A stretch of DNA of 64,000 bases from JALZAQ01 sp038253885 (GTDB taxonomy: Bacteria > Gemmatimonadota > Gemmatimonadetes > Gemmatimonadales > Gemmatimonadaceae). A model generated the notes under the pieces. That model did no database searches. It was not told where the DNA came from and saw only the letters and a program-made list of their open reading frames with translations. Numbering within the stretch: the first letter of the stretch is position 1; every line of letters starts with the position of its first letter. A program made the translations under genes and the position numbers. This document shows positions 1 to 8,753 of this stretch, piece after piece. Location of the stretch: positions 40,739 through 104,738 of the forward strand of contig JBBSGP010000005.1 in the NCBI GenBank assembly GCA_038253885.1. The letters run 5' to 3'.

Positions 1-1
1 T

Positions 2-895
2 GCCGAGGCCAAGAAGTTGGCGCAGCTCGCTCGGTCCGCGAGTCTGAGCACCGGCTACCTGGAGAATCAGCTGTTCGCGCCCCAGGTGGTGCACGGGCAC
101 GCTCTCATCTGGGCACGCGGGGCAGCCACTACCGGGCCACCCTATCTGGCGCGCGCGGCCGAAGAGCACAGCGGACCGCACATGCCGTGGTTCTGGCAAG
201 GCCGGCTCCAGGGCGGCGGAGTGCTCAACGACATGATGTGCCATTCGGTAGAGGTCGTCCGCCATCTGCTCACGCCGCCAGGAGCGCCGCGCTCCACGCT
301 CGTACCGCGCCGAGTCACGGGCCACATCGCGAGTCTCAAGTGGTCGCGGCCGGAATACGCGAAGCGGCTGTCGAAAACGATGGGGCGTGACGTGGATTAC
401 ACGAAGGCCCCATCGGAGGATTTCGCGAGCACGATGATCGAGTTCGAGGCGTCCGACGGGCGGAAGGTTCTCGGCGAGGCGACCACGTCATGGAGTTTCG
501 TGGGAGCCGGGCTCAGACTATCCGCAGAGCTGCTCGGGCCCGAATACTCGATGGCGTGGAACACTCTGGACTCCGGCCTCAAGCTCTTTTTCAGCCGCGA
601 GGTGAAGGGTCGCGCCGGCGAGGATCTGGTCGAGAAGCAGAACGCCGAGATGGGGCTCATGCCGGTGGTGGCTGGGGAGCCCGCGGCGTACGGATACGAG
701 GCCGAGGACCGCCATTTCGCGCGGTGCTTTCTGCGCGGTGAAACCCCTTCGTTGACCTGGGATGACGGCGTCGAGGTGGTCAAGCTGCTGATGGCAGCTT
801 ACATGAGCGCCGAGAGCGGCAAGACGGTGACGTTTCCGCCGCGCGGTCTGGACTCTTTCGTCCCGGCCGTGGCTCGCGGGGAATGGAGGGGATGA
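2..895 (+). CDS. Gfo/Idh/MocA family oxidoreductase, 5'-truncated by the window edge
   Basis: The frame runs in from the edge; the first start-like codon (TTG at 17) has no ribosome binding site, so the true start lies upstream with the NAD-binding Rossmann half. The visible ~297 residues are the C-terminal substrate-binding half of a Gfo/Idh/MocA NAD(P)-dependent oxidoreductase. A GGGVLND-MM-CH segment near residue 75 fits the family's GGG-x-L-x-D-x3-H catalytic region. Members oxidise or isomerise sugars and inositols in the cytoplasm; the substrate cannot be read here. It converges on a NupG-like MFS gene, which would fit a small sugar or nucleoside uptake and catabolism locus (inference). 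Confidence 0.8.
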   Translation, partial: AEAKKLAQLARSASLSTGYLENQLFAPQVVHGHALIWARGAATTGPPYLARAAEEHSGPHMPWFWQGRLQGGGVLNDMMCHSVEVVRHLLTPPGAPRSTLVPRRVTGHIASLKWSRPEYAKRLSKTMGRDVDYTKAPSEDFASTMIEFEASDGRKVLGEATTSWSFVGAGLRLSAELLGPEYSMAWNTLDSGLKLFFSREVKGRAGEDLVEKQNAEMGLMPVVAGEPAAYGYEAEDRHFARCFLRGETPSLTWDDGVEVVKLLMAAYMSAESGKTVTFPPRGLDSFVPAVARGEWRG

Positions 896-955
896 AAAAG
901 GGAAGAGGTCCCGGTCACGAGTCGACCGGAAGACCTGTGCCGACGGTGGACCCGT

Positions 956-2191
956 TCACATGACGGGCACCGCTCCGGAGCCAGACCGGACGGCAGCTGA
1001 TTTGGGGGCTGGACGGAAAAGAACCAGGAAGAGCAACAGAACGACGAAGGCGCCAGTGGCCGGAACGAGCCAGATTCCACGCCAATCGTGCGTGAGCCCG
1101 GTCGCAACGCCGCCGATCTGATGAGCCTCGACGACGCGTCCCGACACCCACGAGCCAATGAAGTTGCCAACGCCGAGGGTGATGAAGGCGAGGAGTCCCT
1201 GTGCCGCGGCGCGGATCCTCACATCCGCCTGCTGGTCCACGTAGATCTGCCCGGTCACGAAGAAGAAGTCGTAGCAGATTCCGTGCAGTACGATGCCCAG
1301 GTACAGGAGCCACACGAGCGACCCGGCATTTCCGAAGGCGAACCCGAGATAGCGCACCGTCCACGCGGCCATGCCGACGAGGAGAATGCGCTTCACTCCG
1401 AGCCGGACGAGAAACCACGGAAGCAGGATCATGAAGCCGATCTCGGACATCTGGCCGAGCGTCATCTTGCTGGCCGGAGCGGCGAGGCCGATCTCGTTCA
1501 GGAAGAGGTTCGTGAAGGCATAGTAGAACTGAAGAGGTATGCACAGAAGGAAAGATCCGAGCACGAACATGGCGAAGGAGCGATCGCGGAGCAGCGACAG
1601 GGCGTCGAGGCCCACCACGTCCCGCACGTTGAGCGGCTTGCCCGCCGCGTGGGGCGGCGTGTGCGGCAGGGCGAGGCAGAACAGACCCAGCAGCACCGAC
1701 GCCCCGGCAGCGATCTTCAGTGGGACGGCGGTGGGCTCGATACCCATCCGCCCGATGAGCAGTCCGGCGACGATCCAGCCGATAGTTCCGAGCACCCGGA
1801 TGCGCGGAAACTCCTTGGCCGGCTCCTCCATGTTGTCGAAGCAGATCGAGTTCGAGAGGGCGAGAGTGGGCATGTAGCAGAGCGCATAGACGATCAGAGC
1901 GGGATAGAACGCGCTGAAGGTCGTGCGCGTCGACGCGAAATAGAGCAGCGCCGCCCCCAACAGATGGAGCAGGGCGAGGATGCGCTCCGTCGAGAAAAAG
2001 CGATCTGCGACCATGCCGACAAAGAACGGAGAGATCATGGCCGCTATCGCCGTGCTCCCGTAGGCCAGGCCGATCTCGGTTCCGCTGAACTTGAGCGTGG
2101 TCCCGAGCCAGGTCGCCATCGTCACCACCCACGATCCCCACACGAAATACTGGAGGAACATCATCGCTGACAGCTTGGCGCGAGTGCTCAT
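956..2191 (-). CDS. MFS transporter, nucleoside:H+ symporter (NupG/XapB)-like
   Basis: 411-residue polytopic membrane protein with about 12 hydrophobic segments. The N-terminus (MSTRAKLSAMMFLQYFVWGSW) is typical of the Nuc_H_symport family, which imports nucleosides with protons across the inner membrane; distant members are assigned to sugars, so the substrate is uncertain. The frame is open 55 codons further upstream, but the ATG at 2191 is preceded by AGGAG at 8-nt spacing and starts the conserved N-terminus, so it is preferred. It converges with the Gfo/Idh/MocA gene and is divergent from the Cys-rich gene at 2394. Confidence 0.8.
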   Translation of the reverse strand: MSTRAKLSAMMFLQYFVWGSWVVTMATWLGTTLKFSGTEIGLAYGSTAIAAMISPFFVGMVADRFFSTERILALLHLLGAALLYFASTRTTFSAFYPALIVYALCYMPTLALSNSICFDNMEEPAKEFPRIRVLGTIGWIVAGLLIGRMGIEPTAVPLKIAAGASVLLGLFCLALPHTPPHAAGKPLNVRDVVGLDALSLLRDRSFAMFVLGSFLLCIPLQFYYAFTNLFLNEIGLAAPASKMTLGQMSEIGFMILLPWFLVRLGVKRILLVGMAAWTVRYLGFAFGNAGSLVWLLYLGIVLHGICYDFFFVTGQIYVDQQADVRIRAAAQGLLAFITLGVGNFIGSWVSGRVVEAHQIGGVATGLTHDWRGIWLVPATGAFVVLLLFLVLFRPAPKSAAVRSGSGAVPVM

Positions 2192-2365
2192 GTTGGCCGC
2201 TCCTGCCGGCGTGGCATCACGATGTCTCCGGTCGCGTGGCGTCAGTGTGGAGTGGATGCAGCCCGGGGATGGGCCGAACGGCGCCAACGTATGCAGCACC
2301 GGAACAAAGCGGAAGATGCGAGGACGAGTCCACGTCCCTTGCTCCGCCGCGGCCACGGCGGCAGC

Positions 2366-2379
2366 ATTGACCGATCAAT
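2366..2379. promoter_or_regulatory. Short inverted repeat upstream of the Cys-rich gene, possible operator
   Basis: ATTGA-CCGA-TCAAT, a perfect 5-bp inverted repeat with a 4-nt spacer, ends 14 bp before the ATG at 2394, just upstream of the GAGGTG ribosome binding site. It sits in the ~200-bp divergent region between the MFS gene (start 2191) and the Cys-rich gene, which otherwise shows nothing recognisable. An operator role is inference. Confidence 0.25.
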
Positions 2380-2393
2380 CACCGAGGTGAGCA

Positions 2394-2627
2394 ATGGGGA
2401 AGTGCGAGGTCTGCGGTAACGAGTACTATCTGGCCTTTCAGGTTGTGACCGCCGGTGTGACCCATGTCTTCGACAGCTTCGAGTGCGCGATCCATCGCCT
2501 GGCCCCGGTCTGTGCCCATTGCGGATGCAAGATCATCGGCCACGGTGTCGAGGCAAACAACACGTTCTATTGCTGCGCCCACTGTGCGCACGCCGAGGGT
2601 GCGCGCCAGATCGTCGACCACGTCTGA
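2394..2627 (+). CDS. Small cysteine-rich zinc-binding (prokaryotic metallothionein-like) protein
   Basis: 77 residues with three metal-binding-type clusters: CEVC at residues 4-7, CAHCGC around 40-45 and YCCAHC around 59-64, plus several His. The layout resembles small proteins often annotated as prokaryotic metallothionein-family or zinc-ribbon proteins, and the YCC-x-C ending recalls cyanobacterial SmtA. It probably binds zinc in the cytoplasm; no enzymatic role is visible. The ATG is preceded by a GAGGTGA ribosome binding site. A short inverted repeat lies just upstream. Confidence 0.6.
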   Translation: MGKCEVCGNEYYLAFQVVTAGVTHVFDSFECAIHRLAPVCAHCGCKIIGHGVEANNTFYCCAHCAHAEGARQIVDHV

Positions 2628-2690
2628 CGATCGGTCGTGCCGCGCCGCGTCGGGATGTGATCGCGCCTTCCGGATAAGGGCGGGGGTGGA

Positions 2691-4148
2691 ATGAGCACCA
2701 TCGCCGAGCTGTTGATACCGGTCATTCGCTGGGAACACGCGACGGGCTTCGACGGCGAGCAGGAAGGCATCGCGCGCGCTCTCGCTCTCGGAGTCGGCGG
2801 ATTCGTGCTGTTCGGGGGGCCGGACGGCGAGGTGCGCGCTTTGACCAAGGATCTGCGGCAGCGCTCCAGGGTGCCGCTCCTGATCGGCGCCGAGCTCGAG
2901 CGAGGCGCCGCCCAGCAATTTCCGGGAACCACCGGCATGCCGCCGCTCGCCGCCTTGGCCGCGCTCGACGATCGCAACATCGTCGCGCGGGCCGCAAAGA
3001 TGACGGCGCGAGAAGCACGGACGATCGGCGTCAACTGGAACCTCGCGCCGGTCTGCGATCTGGCGCACCACCTTCCGAGCGGTCATCCCGGCACGCGCGA
3101 GCTGGGCGCGAATCCCCAGCGCGTGGGTGATCTGGCAGCGGGATGGATCGAGGAATGCCAGCGGGAAGGAGTGCTCGCTTGCGCGAAGCGCTTCCCCGGG
3201 AATGGCAGGGCGGGGCCCCCGTCACGGGATGCCCCGCCGAGTGTGGGTGTGGCGCGCAGTGTCCTGTTCGAGAGTGACCTCGTGCCGTTCCGTGCTGCCA
3301 TCACATCGCGGGTGGCCTCGATCATGACGGCGCATGTGAGCTATCCGGCGCTCGACGCGACGCGACTTCCGGCGTCGTTGTCCACGCAGATGCAGCGTTA
3401 TCTCCTGCGAGAAAAGCTCGGCTTCGACGGGTTGATCGTGAGCGACGCACTGGCCACGCCGGCGATGGTGAGCGCGGAGGGAGAGGTCGCCACGGCGATC
3501 CGGTCACTCGATGCGGGAACCGACCTGCTGCTCTTTCCCCAGGACCTCGAGAGTATCATCGCCGCTCTCGATGTCGCCGTGCGCGACGGGCCCCTGGATG
3601 ACGACCGGGTCACTCAGTCCCGACGCCGGCGGTTGAAATGGGCCCAGTGGGCTGCTCCGCCGACCGACTATCGACGGGTCACGGGATCGGATGTAGCCTG
3701 GGCGAGCCAGCTCGGAGAGCGGGTCGTGCGACTGGTTCGCGGGCAGGTCGCTCCGTTAACGGGCGCGGCCGATGTCGTGACGGCTCTCGCCGGCGCCGCG
3801 ATCGAACAGCCGGGCGCCGGTGCGCCGTTCGTTGCGGCACTCGAGCAGGGCGGAGTGACGGTGAAGCCCGATGGGGCCTCGGCGCCCGCGGGCGGCGTGA
3901 CGCTCGTCCTGCTCTTCTCGAGCATTGTCGAGGGTGAGAGCTCGCCGCCGTACCCGGTTGGCGCGTGCGAGGAGGCTCGACGCGCCTGCGCCGCCGCGCG
4001 GACGGCCGGACGCGAATCGGTCGTGATCCAGTTTGGTCCTCCGGACCGTCTGGATGGACTCGAGGACTGTGCCAACGTGGTATGCGGTTGGACCGGGGAT
4101 GAGTGGATGCAAGCCGCAACGGCGCGATGGCTGCTGCGCGGATCCTGA
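2691..4148 (+). CDS. Glycoside hydrolase family 3 N-terminal domain protein with atypical active-site loop
   Basis: 485 residues. The first ~330 form a GH3 (beta-N-acetylhexosaminidase/NagZ-type) TIM barrel: a GFVLFGG strand near residue 37, an N-LAPV-D motif near 117, and the presumed nucleophile Asp252 in the SDAL motif. The remaining ~150 residues are a small alpha/beta domain. The substrate-binding KHFPGHG motif of NagZ enzymes reads KRFPGNG here (166-172), and the D-x-H general acid/base pair that normally follows is absent (RDAPP instead). Muropeptide hydrolysis is therefore uncertain; altered specificity or loss of activity is possible. ATG with GGTGGA just upstream. Confidence 0.75.
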   Translation: MSTIAELLIPVIRWEHATGFDGEQEGIARALALGVGGFVLFGGPDGEVRALTKDLRQRSRVPLLIGAELERGAAQQFPGTTGMPPLAALAALDDRNIVARAAKMTAREARTIGVNWNLAPVCDLAHHLPSGHPGTRELGANPQRVGDLAAGWIEECQREGVLACAKRFPGNGRAGPPSRDAPPSVGVARSVLFESDLVPFRAAITSRVASIMTAHVSYPALDATRLPASLSTQMQRYLLREKLGFDGLIVSDALATPAMVSAEGEVATAIRSLDAGTDLLLFPQDLESIIAALDVAVRDGPLDDDRVTQSRRRRLKWAQWAAPPTDYRRVTGSDVAWASQLGERVVRLVRGQVAPLTGAADVVTALAGAAIEQPGAGAPFVAALEQGGVTVKPDGASAPAGGVTLVLLFSSIVEGESSPPYPVGACEEARRACAAARTAGRESVVIQFGPPDRLDGLEDCANVVCGWTGDEWMQAATARWLLRGS

Positions 4149-4329
4149 TCGGCGTTCGCTTCCGGCACGGATCGTCCCAATTGCGAACAGCACGATGCCT
4201 GGCGATGAATCGCAACCCGATATGTTCCAACCGGTTCCGGATGCTCCCGAAGCGGCACGCGACTGGCCTTAGGAGAACGATTGGAACCGTTACCAGAGTT
4301 TCGCCAGTCACGCCACCCGGAGCGCGCGC

Positions 4330-6777
4330 ATGGACACGCTGGTGCAGGACGTTCGCTATGCCGTCCGCAAGCTGCTGAGGACTCCCGGCTTCACGATCGT
4401 CGCCGTGCTCACCCTGGCGCTGGCGATCGGGGCGACCACCGCGATCTTCAGCGTGGTGAACGGAGTGCTCCTCAAGCCGCTTCCGTTCAAGGAGCCCGAC
4501 CGGTTGGTGCGGGTGATGTCCCTCCACGAGGGGAAGCTGGGTCCCCTCTCGCCGCTCGACTACATCGACCTGCGCGATCAGAGCAGAAGCTTTGCGGGGG
4601 TCGCAGCGTTCGATAATGGCACGGTGAATCTGACCGGCACCAGCCTTCAGCCGGTGCGGCTCAATCGCGCCACCGTCGGCGCCAACTTGTTCTCGCTGCT
4701 CGGTGTTCAACCACAGCTCGGTCGTGCGTTCACCGCCGGCGAGGATACCCAGGGTGCAACGGGCGTCGCCATCCTCTCGGACGAGCTCTGGCGTGGTCGT
4801 TTCGGGTCGGATCGGCGCGTGGTAGGGCAGACCCTCACTCTCGATGGCAAGAGCTACACGGTTGTCGGCGTCGCGCCTCCCCACTTTTCATTCCCGCAAC
4901 GGGCCGAGATCTGGACACCGCTGGTATTCGGCAAGGACGACATCGATCCGGAGAACCGGGGGGCGCACTACATCGCGTCACTGGCGCGACTGGCACCCGC
5001 GGCCACCACCGAGAGCGCTTCGCGTGAGCTGGCATCGATCGCGGATCGCCTGAGCAAGCAGTTCCCGCGCACCAACGCCTCGTTCAGCGCCGGCGCGATC
5101 TCGCTCCAGGAGCGCATGGTCGGCAACGTGCGGCCGGCGCTCCTCGCGATGATGGGAGCCGTCGTCTTCGTGCTGCTCATCGCTTGCGCCAACGTGGCGA
5201 ATCTGCTGCTCGTGCGCGCGGCCTCGCGCGAGACGGAGATCGCGGTCCGGACGGCGCTCGGTGCTGGGCGGGGACGTCTCGTCCGACAGCTCATCACCGA
5301 GAGCGTGCTGCTGTCCGTGACTGGTGCGGCGGCGGGAGCGGCGCTGGCATCGTGGGCGGTCGAGCTGGTGGTGGCGTTCGGTCCCGCTGGACTGCCACGG
5401 CTACAGGATGTGACGGTGGATGGGACGGTGCTCGTGTTCACGGCACTGGTCGCCCTCGTGACCGGAGTTCTGTTCGGGCTGATTCCCGCGATCCACGGTT
5501 CGAGGCCCGACCTGGGGCAGATGCTCAAGGAGAACGCGCGGGGCTCGAGCGGACGGCGAGGAAGCGGCCGAGTACGCAGCAGCCTCGTCGTCGCCGAGAT
5601 GGCGCTGGCGGTGGTTCTGCTCGTGGGGGCGGGGCTCATGATCCGCAGCTTCGTGGGACTGCTTCGCGTGGACCCCGGCTTCCGCAGCGAGCACGTCGTC
5701 ACCTTCAACATCTCTCTGCCGGATAACAAGTACCCCTACGATCGCCAGAAGCACGCCTTCGTCGACGATGTCGTGGCTCGGCTCAAGCGGCTTCCGGGGA
5801 CACAGGACGCTGCGGTGGTGTTCGGCCGCCCGTTGTCCGACGTCAACTTCCGGACGGTGTTCGACGTTGCCGGTCGGCCCAAGCAGCCGCCTGGCCACGG
5901 CACTCCGACCGAGGTGCGGGTCGCGTCACCGGACTTCTTCCGCGCCATGGGCATCCGCATCGTGCGCGGCCGGAGCTTCGATGAGCACGATCGCGGCGGT
6001 GGGCCGCAGGTGGCGATGGTCAATCAGGAGTTCGTGCGCCGATATTTTCCGACCGAGGATCCGCTCGGCAAGCGGATCACGCTGGGGTGGGGGCAGGACA
6101 CGGCCGAAGCGAGCGCCACCGTCAAGAACGTGACAATGGGCGGAGAGATCATCGGCGTCATCGCCGATGTGAAGCAGTTCGGTCTCGCGGCCGATCTGTA
6201 CCCGATGACCTATCTGCCGTTCAGCCAGGCGACAATCGGCGGGCTGAGTGTGGTCATCCGCTCGACGGCGGATCCGGCGTTCGTCGAATCGTCCGCTCGG
6301 ACGGTGGTTCGGGCGGTGGATGCCGATCTGCCGATCTTCGGCCTCCAGAAGATGACGGACGTCGTATCCGAGTCTCTGGCGCAACCTCGCTTCTACACTC
6401 TTCTGCTGGGGGCATTCGCCGGCATCGCGCTGTTGCTGGCGGCCCTGGGCATCTACGGCGTGATCTCGTACGCTGTCAGTCAGCGGACCCGTGAGCTTGG
6501 CATCCGGATCGCGCTGGGTGCCACTCGCCAGCGCGTCGTGAGGCTCGTGGTTGGCCAGGGGCTGGCCCTGACCGTGCTCGGAGTCATCGTCGGTGCCGGC
6601 GCGGCGTTCTGGCTCACGCGGCTCATTGCCAGTCTGCTGTTCGGCGTCTCGGCTTCGGATCCCGTGACCTTCAGCGCCGTGACGGTCGTTCTACTGGGAG
6701 TGGCGGTGCTGGCCACGTGGCTGCCGGCGCGGCGTGCGGCGCGAGTGGATCCGGTGATCGCGATGCGGGCGGAGTGA
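4330..6777 (+). CDS. ABC transporter permease, ADOP (duplicated orphan permease) family
   Basis: 815 residues with the layout of ADOP family permeases: N-terminal cytoplasmic helix (DVRYAVRKLLRTPGF), TM1, MacB-like periplasmic domain, three TM segments (about 275-395), a linker, TM5, a second MacB-like periplasmic domain (about 460-680) and a final FtsX block. The C-terminus LPARRAARVDPVIAMRAE is a family hallmark. Such proteins resemble MacB/FtsX mechanotransmission permeases that need an ATPase; none is adjacent, as is usual for these orphan genes. The ATG at 4330 has GGAG seven bases upstream. The 180-bp gap before it contains only a 25-codon open frame that does not look coding. Confidence 0.88.
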   Translation: MDTLVQDVRYAVRKLLRTPGFTIVAVLTLALAIGATTAIFSVVNGVLLKPLPFKEPDRLVRVMSLHEGKLGPLSPLDYIDLRDQSRSFAGVAAFDNGTVNLTGTSLQPVRLNRATVGANLFSLLGVQPQLGRAFTAGEDTQGATGVAILSDELWRGRFGSDRRVVGQTLTLDGKSYTVVGVAPPHFSFPQRAEIWTPLVFGKDDIDPENRGAHYIASLARLAPAATTESASRELASIADRLSKQFPRTNASFSAGAISLQERMVGNVRPALLAMMGAVVFVLLIACANVANLLLVRAASRETEIAVRTALGAGRGRLVRQLITESVLLSVTGAAAGAALASWAVELVVAFGPAGLPRLQDVTVDGTVLVFTALVALVTGVLFGLIPAIHGSRPDLGQMLKENARGSSGRRGSGRVRSSLVVAEMALAVVLLVGAGLMIRSFVGLLRVDPGFRSEHVVTFNISLPDNKYPYDRQKHAFVDDVVARLKRLPGTQDAAVVFGRPLSDVNFRTVFDVAGRPKQPPGHGTPTEVRVASPDFFRAMGIRIVRGRSFDEHDRGGGPQVAMVNQEFVRRYFPTEDPLGKRITLGWGQDTAEASATVKNVTMGGEIIGVIADVKQFGLAADLYPMTYLPFSQATIGGLSVVIRSTADPAFVESSARTVVRAVDADLPIFGLQKMTDVVSESLAQPRFYTLLLGAFAGIALLLAALGIYGVISYAVSQRTRELGIRIALGATRQRVVRLVVGQGLALTVLGVIVGAGAAFWLTRLIASLLFGVSASDPVTFSAVTVVLLGVAVLATWLPARRAARVDPVIAMRAE

Positions 6778-6781
6778 TGCG

Positions 6782-8749
6782 CTAGAGCGGAGGCGGGGTG
6801 TCGGCGCGGCGCGGCGCCTCGAAGATTCGCGCGTCCACGAACACCCCAAGGAGGTCCTGGTCGAGGAGCCCGGCCTTCGCCTCGCTGTGAAGGATATCGA
6901 GGGCACGCTCCACGGGAACCGCCTTCTTGTAGGGGCGATCCGACGCGGTGAGGGCATCGTATATGTCGCTGATCGTCATGATCCGCGTCTGCACGGGGAT
7001 CTCATCCGCGGTGACACCGCGCGGGTAGCCCTTGCCGTTCAGCTTCTCGTGGTGCCCGTACGCCAGGCTGGGTATTCCCCTGAGCTCTCGCGTCCATGGG
7101 ATCTCGCGCAGGAAGCGAAAGGTGTGTGTGACGTGGGACTCGATCTCCTGGCGCTCACTGACATCGAGCGTACCCTGCGGGATCGACAGCACCCGGACCT
7201 CGTCCTCGCTCAACAGCGGCCTCCTGATACCGTCGTAGTTGACGAACAGGCGCTCCGGCAGGTGCTCGAGCTCTTCCACCGCTCCCACGACGATCGAAGG
7301 CTCGTTCGCGGCGAGGACGAGAGCGAGCAGATGGTCGAGCTCGTGCTGCCTGTCCTCGAGCTGTCCGGTGAGGGACGCCACCAGCTCGTCGTAGCCGCTC
7401 CTGCCGATGTCGTGGAGATGCCCGGCGCGCCGGCGCTCGAAATCCAGTTGCGCCTCCTGCCGGAGAAACGCGAAGCGCGCTCGAATCGCGTCCAGCTCCG
7501 CCGGATAGAGCTTCTTGGCCTTGACGAGCACCTGCTCGCGGACGGCGACCTTTCCGAAGTCGTGCAGCAGGCTGGCGTAGCGCAGCTCCTTGAGCTGCTC
7601 GCGCGAGAACCGGACGCCGCGCCAGGGTCCTGTCGGGACGCGCACCAGCGCTTCGGCGAGCCCCACCGAGAGGCCGGCGACGCGACCGGAATGGCCAAAC
7701 GTGGTGGGATCCCGCGACTCGATCGCCGTGATCGCCGCGGTCACAAAGCCCTCGAAGAGCCGCTCGATGTCCTGATGCAGAAGGGAGTTTTCGATCGACA
7801 CGGCCGCCTGGGATGCCAGCGCGCTGACCAGCTCGACGGCGCGGGCATCGTAGCAGATCACCTCGTGCTCGACGATCTCTGGCGTGGTGAGTCGCGTGCC
7901 GACGCTCCGTTTTCGGTTCAGAAGCTGCAGCACCCCCACCGTCTCGTCGCGCTGCGTGATGAGCGGGATCACCAGCATGGACCTTGTGCGATAGTTGTTG
8001 CGCTCGTCGAAGGTCCGATTCTGCTTGTACTCGACGTCGGCGGGCAGACCATAGACATCGGCGATGACAAGGGGCTCGCCTGTCAGAGCGACGTGCCCGG
8101 CCAGACTCGAATGATCCACCGGCACGGTGAATTCACCGAACTCGACGTCGGGAAGGGATTCATTCTGGGTCAGCTTGAAGCGCAGCGTCCGTGGCTCGTC
8201 GGTCTCCTCTCGCTCGCACAGATAGATCGATCCCGCGTCGCTGTTCGTGAGTCGACGGGCCTGCGAGAGGATCATCTCGAGAAGGGTAAGAAGGTTGCGC
8301 TCGGTGGAAAGCGCGACCCCGACCTGCGCGAGCTCAGCCAACTCGTGTTGGCGTTTCCGCTCCTCCGCTTTCGCCGAGCGCATCGAGACGAGGGAGGCGG
8401 CGTGGCGAAAGGCGCCCCGGAGCTGAACCAACATGGTGCGGGGAGCGGCTCCTCCCGACACGAAGCCACAGAGCAGCTCTGCCGGGAAGCTCGCCGGCAG
8501 CTCTCGATCGTCAGGATCCCCGACGCCGAGCAGGGCCGCGACCTCGGCCAGACGCGCGAGTCGCCGGAGGTCACCATCGATGACCCGCAGCAGGGAACGA
8601 TCGACAAGAAGGACCGTCGGCTGGGTGATGTCGAGCGTGTCTCGCGCCGGAACGTCGGTGACGGAGCGCACCTCGAGGTTGGCGTCACCCCCATCGGCCG
8701 TGATTCCAGCGAACTGCCGCCCGGCGGCGACGATCAGAAGCGGCCGCAC
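6782..8749 (-). CDS. GAF and HD-GYP domain protein with degenerate N-terminal receiver; probable c-di-GMP phosphodiesterase
   Basis: 655 residues from the GTG at 8749, four bases after the upstream stop; the frame is open further upstream but there only overlaps the previous gene. Residues 2-125 look like a receiver fold without a clear phospho-Asp set; a helix to ~145; GAF to ~320; HD-GYP to the end. Catalytic motifs are intact: HSGRVA (His353), the HD pair in LLHDFGKV (396-397), HHE-x-x-GKGYP (from 566) and ISDIYDAL. About 110 extra residues separate the HD motif from the HHE/GYP half compared with typical HD-GYP domains. Likely hydrolyses c-di-GMP in response to a GAF ligand. Translationally close to the CsgG-like gene. 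Confidence 0.85.
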   Translation of the reverse strand: MRPLLIVAAGRQFAGITADGGDANLEVRSVTDVPARDTLDITQPTVLLVDRSLLRVIDGDLRRLARLAEVAALLGVGDPDDRELPASFPAELLCGFVSGGAAPRTMLVQLRGAFRHAASLVSMRSAKAEERKRQHELAELAQVGVALSTERNLLTLLEMILSQARRLTNSDAGSIYLCEREETDEPRTLRFKLTQNESLPDVEFGEFTVPVDHSSLAGHVALTGEPLVIADVYGLPADVEYKQNRTFDERNNYRTRSMLVIPLITQRDETVGVLQLLNRKRSVGTRLTTPEIVEHEVICYDARAVELVSALASQAAVSIENSLLHQDIERLFEGFVTAAITAIESRDPTTFGHSGRVAGLSVGLAEALVRVPTGPWRGVRFSREQLKELRYASLLHDFGKVAVREQVLVKAKKLYPAELDAIRARFAFLRQEAQLDFERRRAGHLHDIGRSGYDELVASLTGQLEDRQHELDHLLALVLAANEPSIVVGAVEELEHLPERLFVNYDGIRRPLLSEDEVRVLSIPQGTLDVSERQEIESHVTHTFRFLREIPWTRELRGIPSLAYGHHEKLNGKGYPRGVTADEIPVQTRIMTISDIYDALTASDRPYKKAVPVERALDILHSEAKAGLLDQDLLGVFVDARIFEAPRRADTPPPL

Positions 8750-8753
8750 TGAT

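Noticed and set aside
911..929. CCGGTC/GACCGG 6-bp inverted repeat between convergent genes
   Set aside because: Weak stem without T tracts; too small to call a terminator.
4195..4272. 25-codon open frame between the GH3 gene and the ADOP permease
   Set aside because: No ribosome binding site, no composition bias or motif; too little evidence for a gene.
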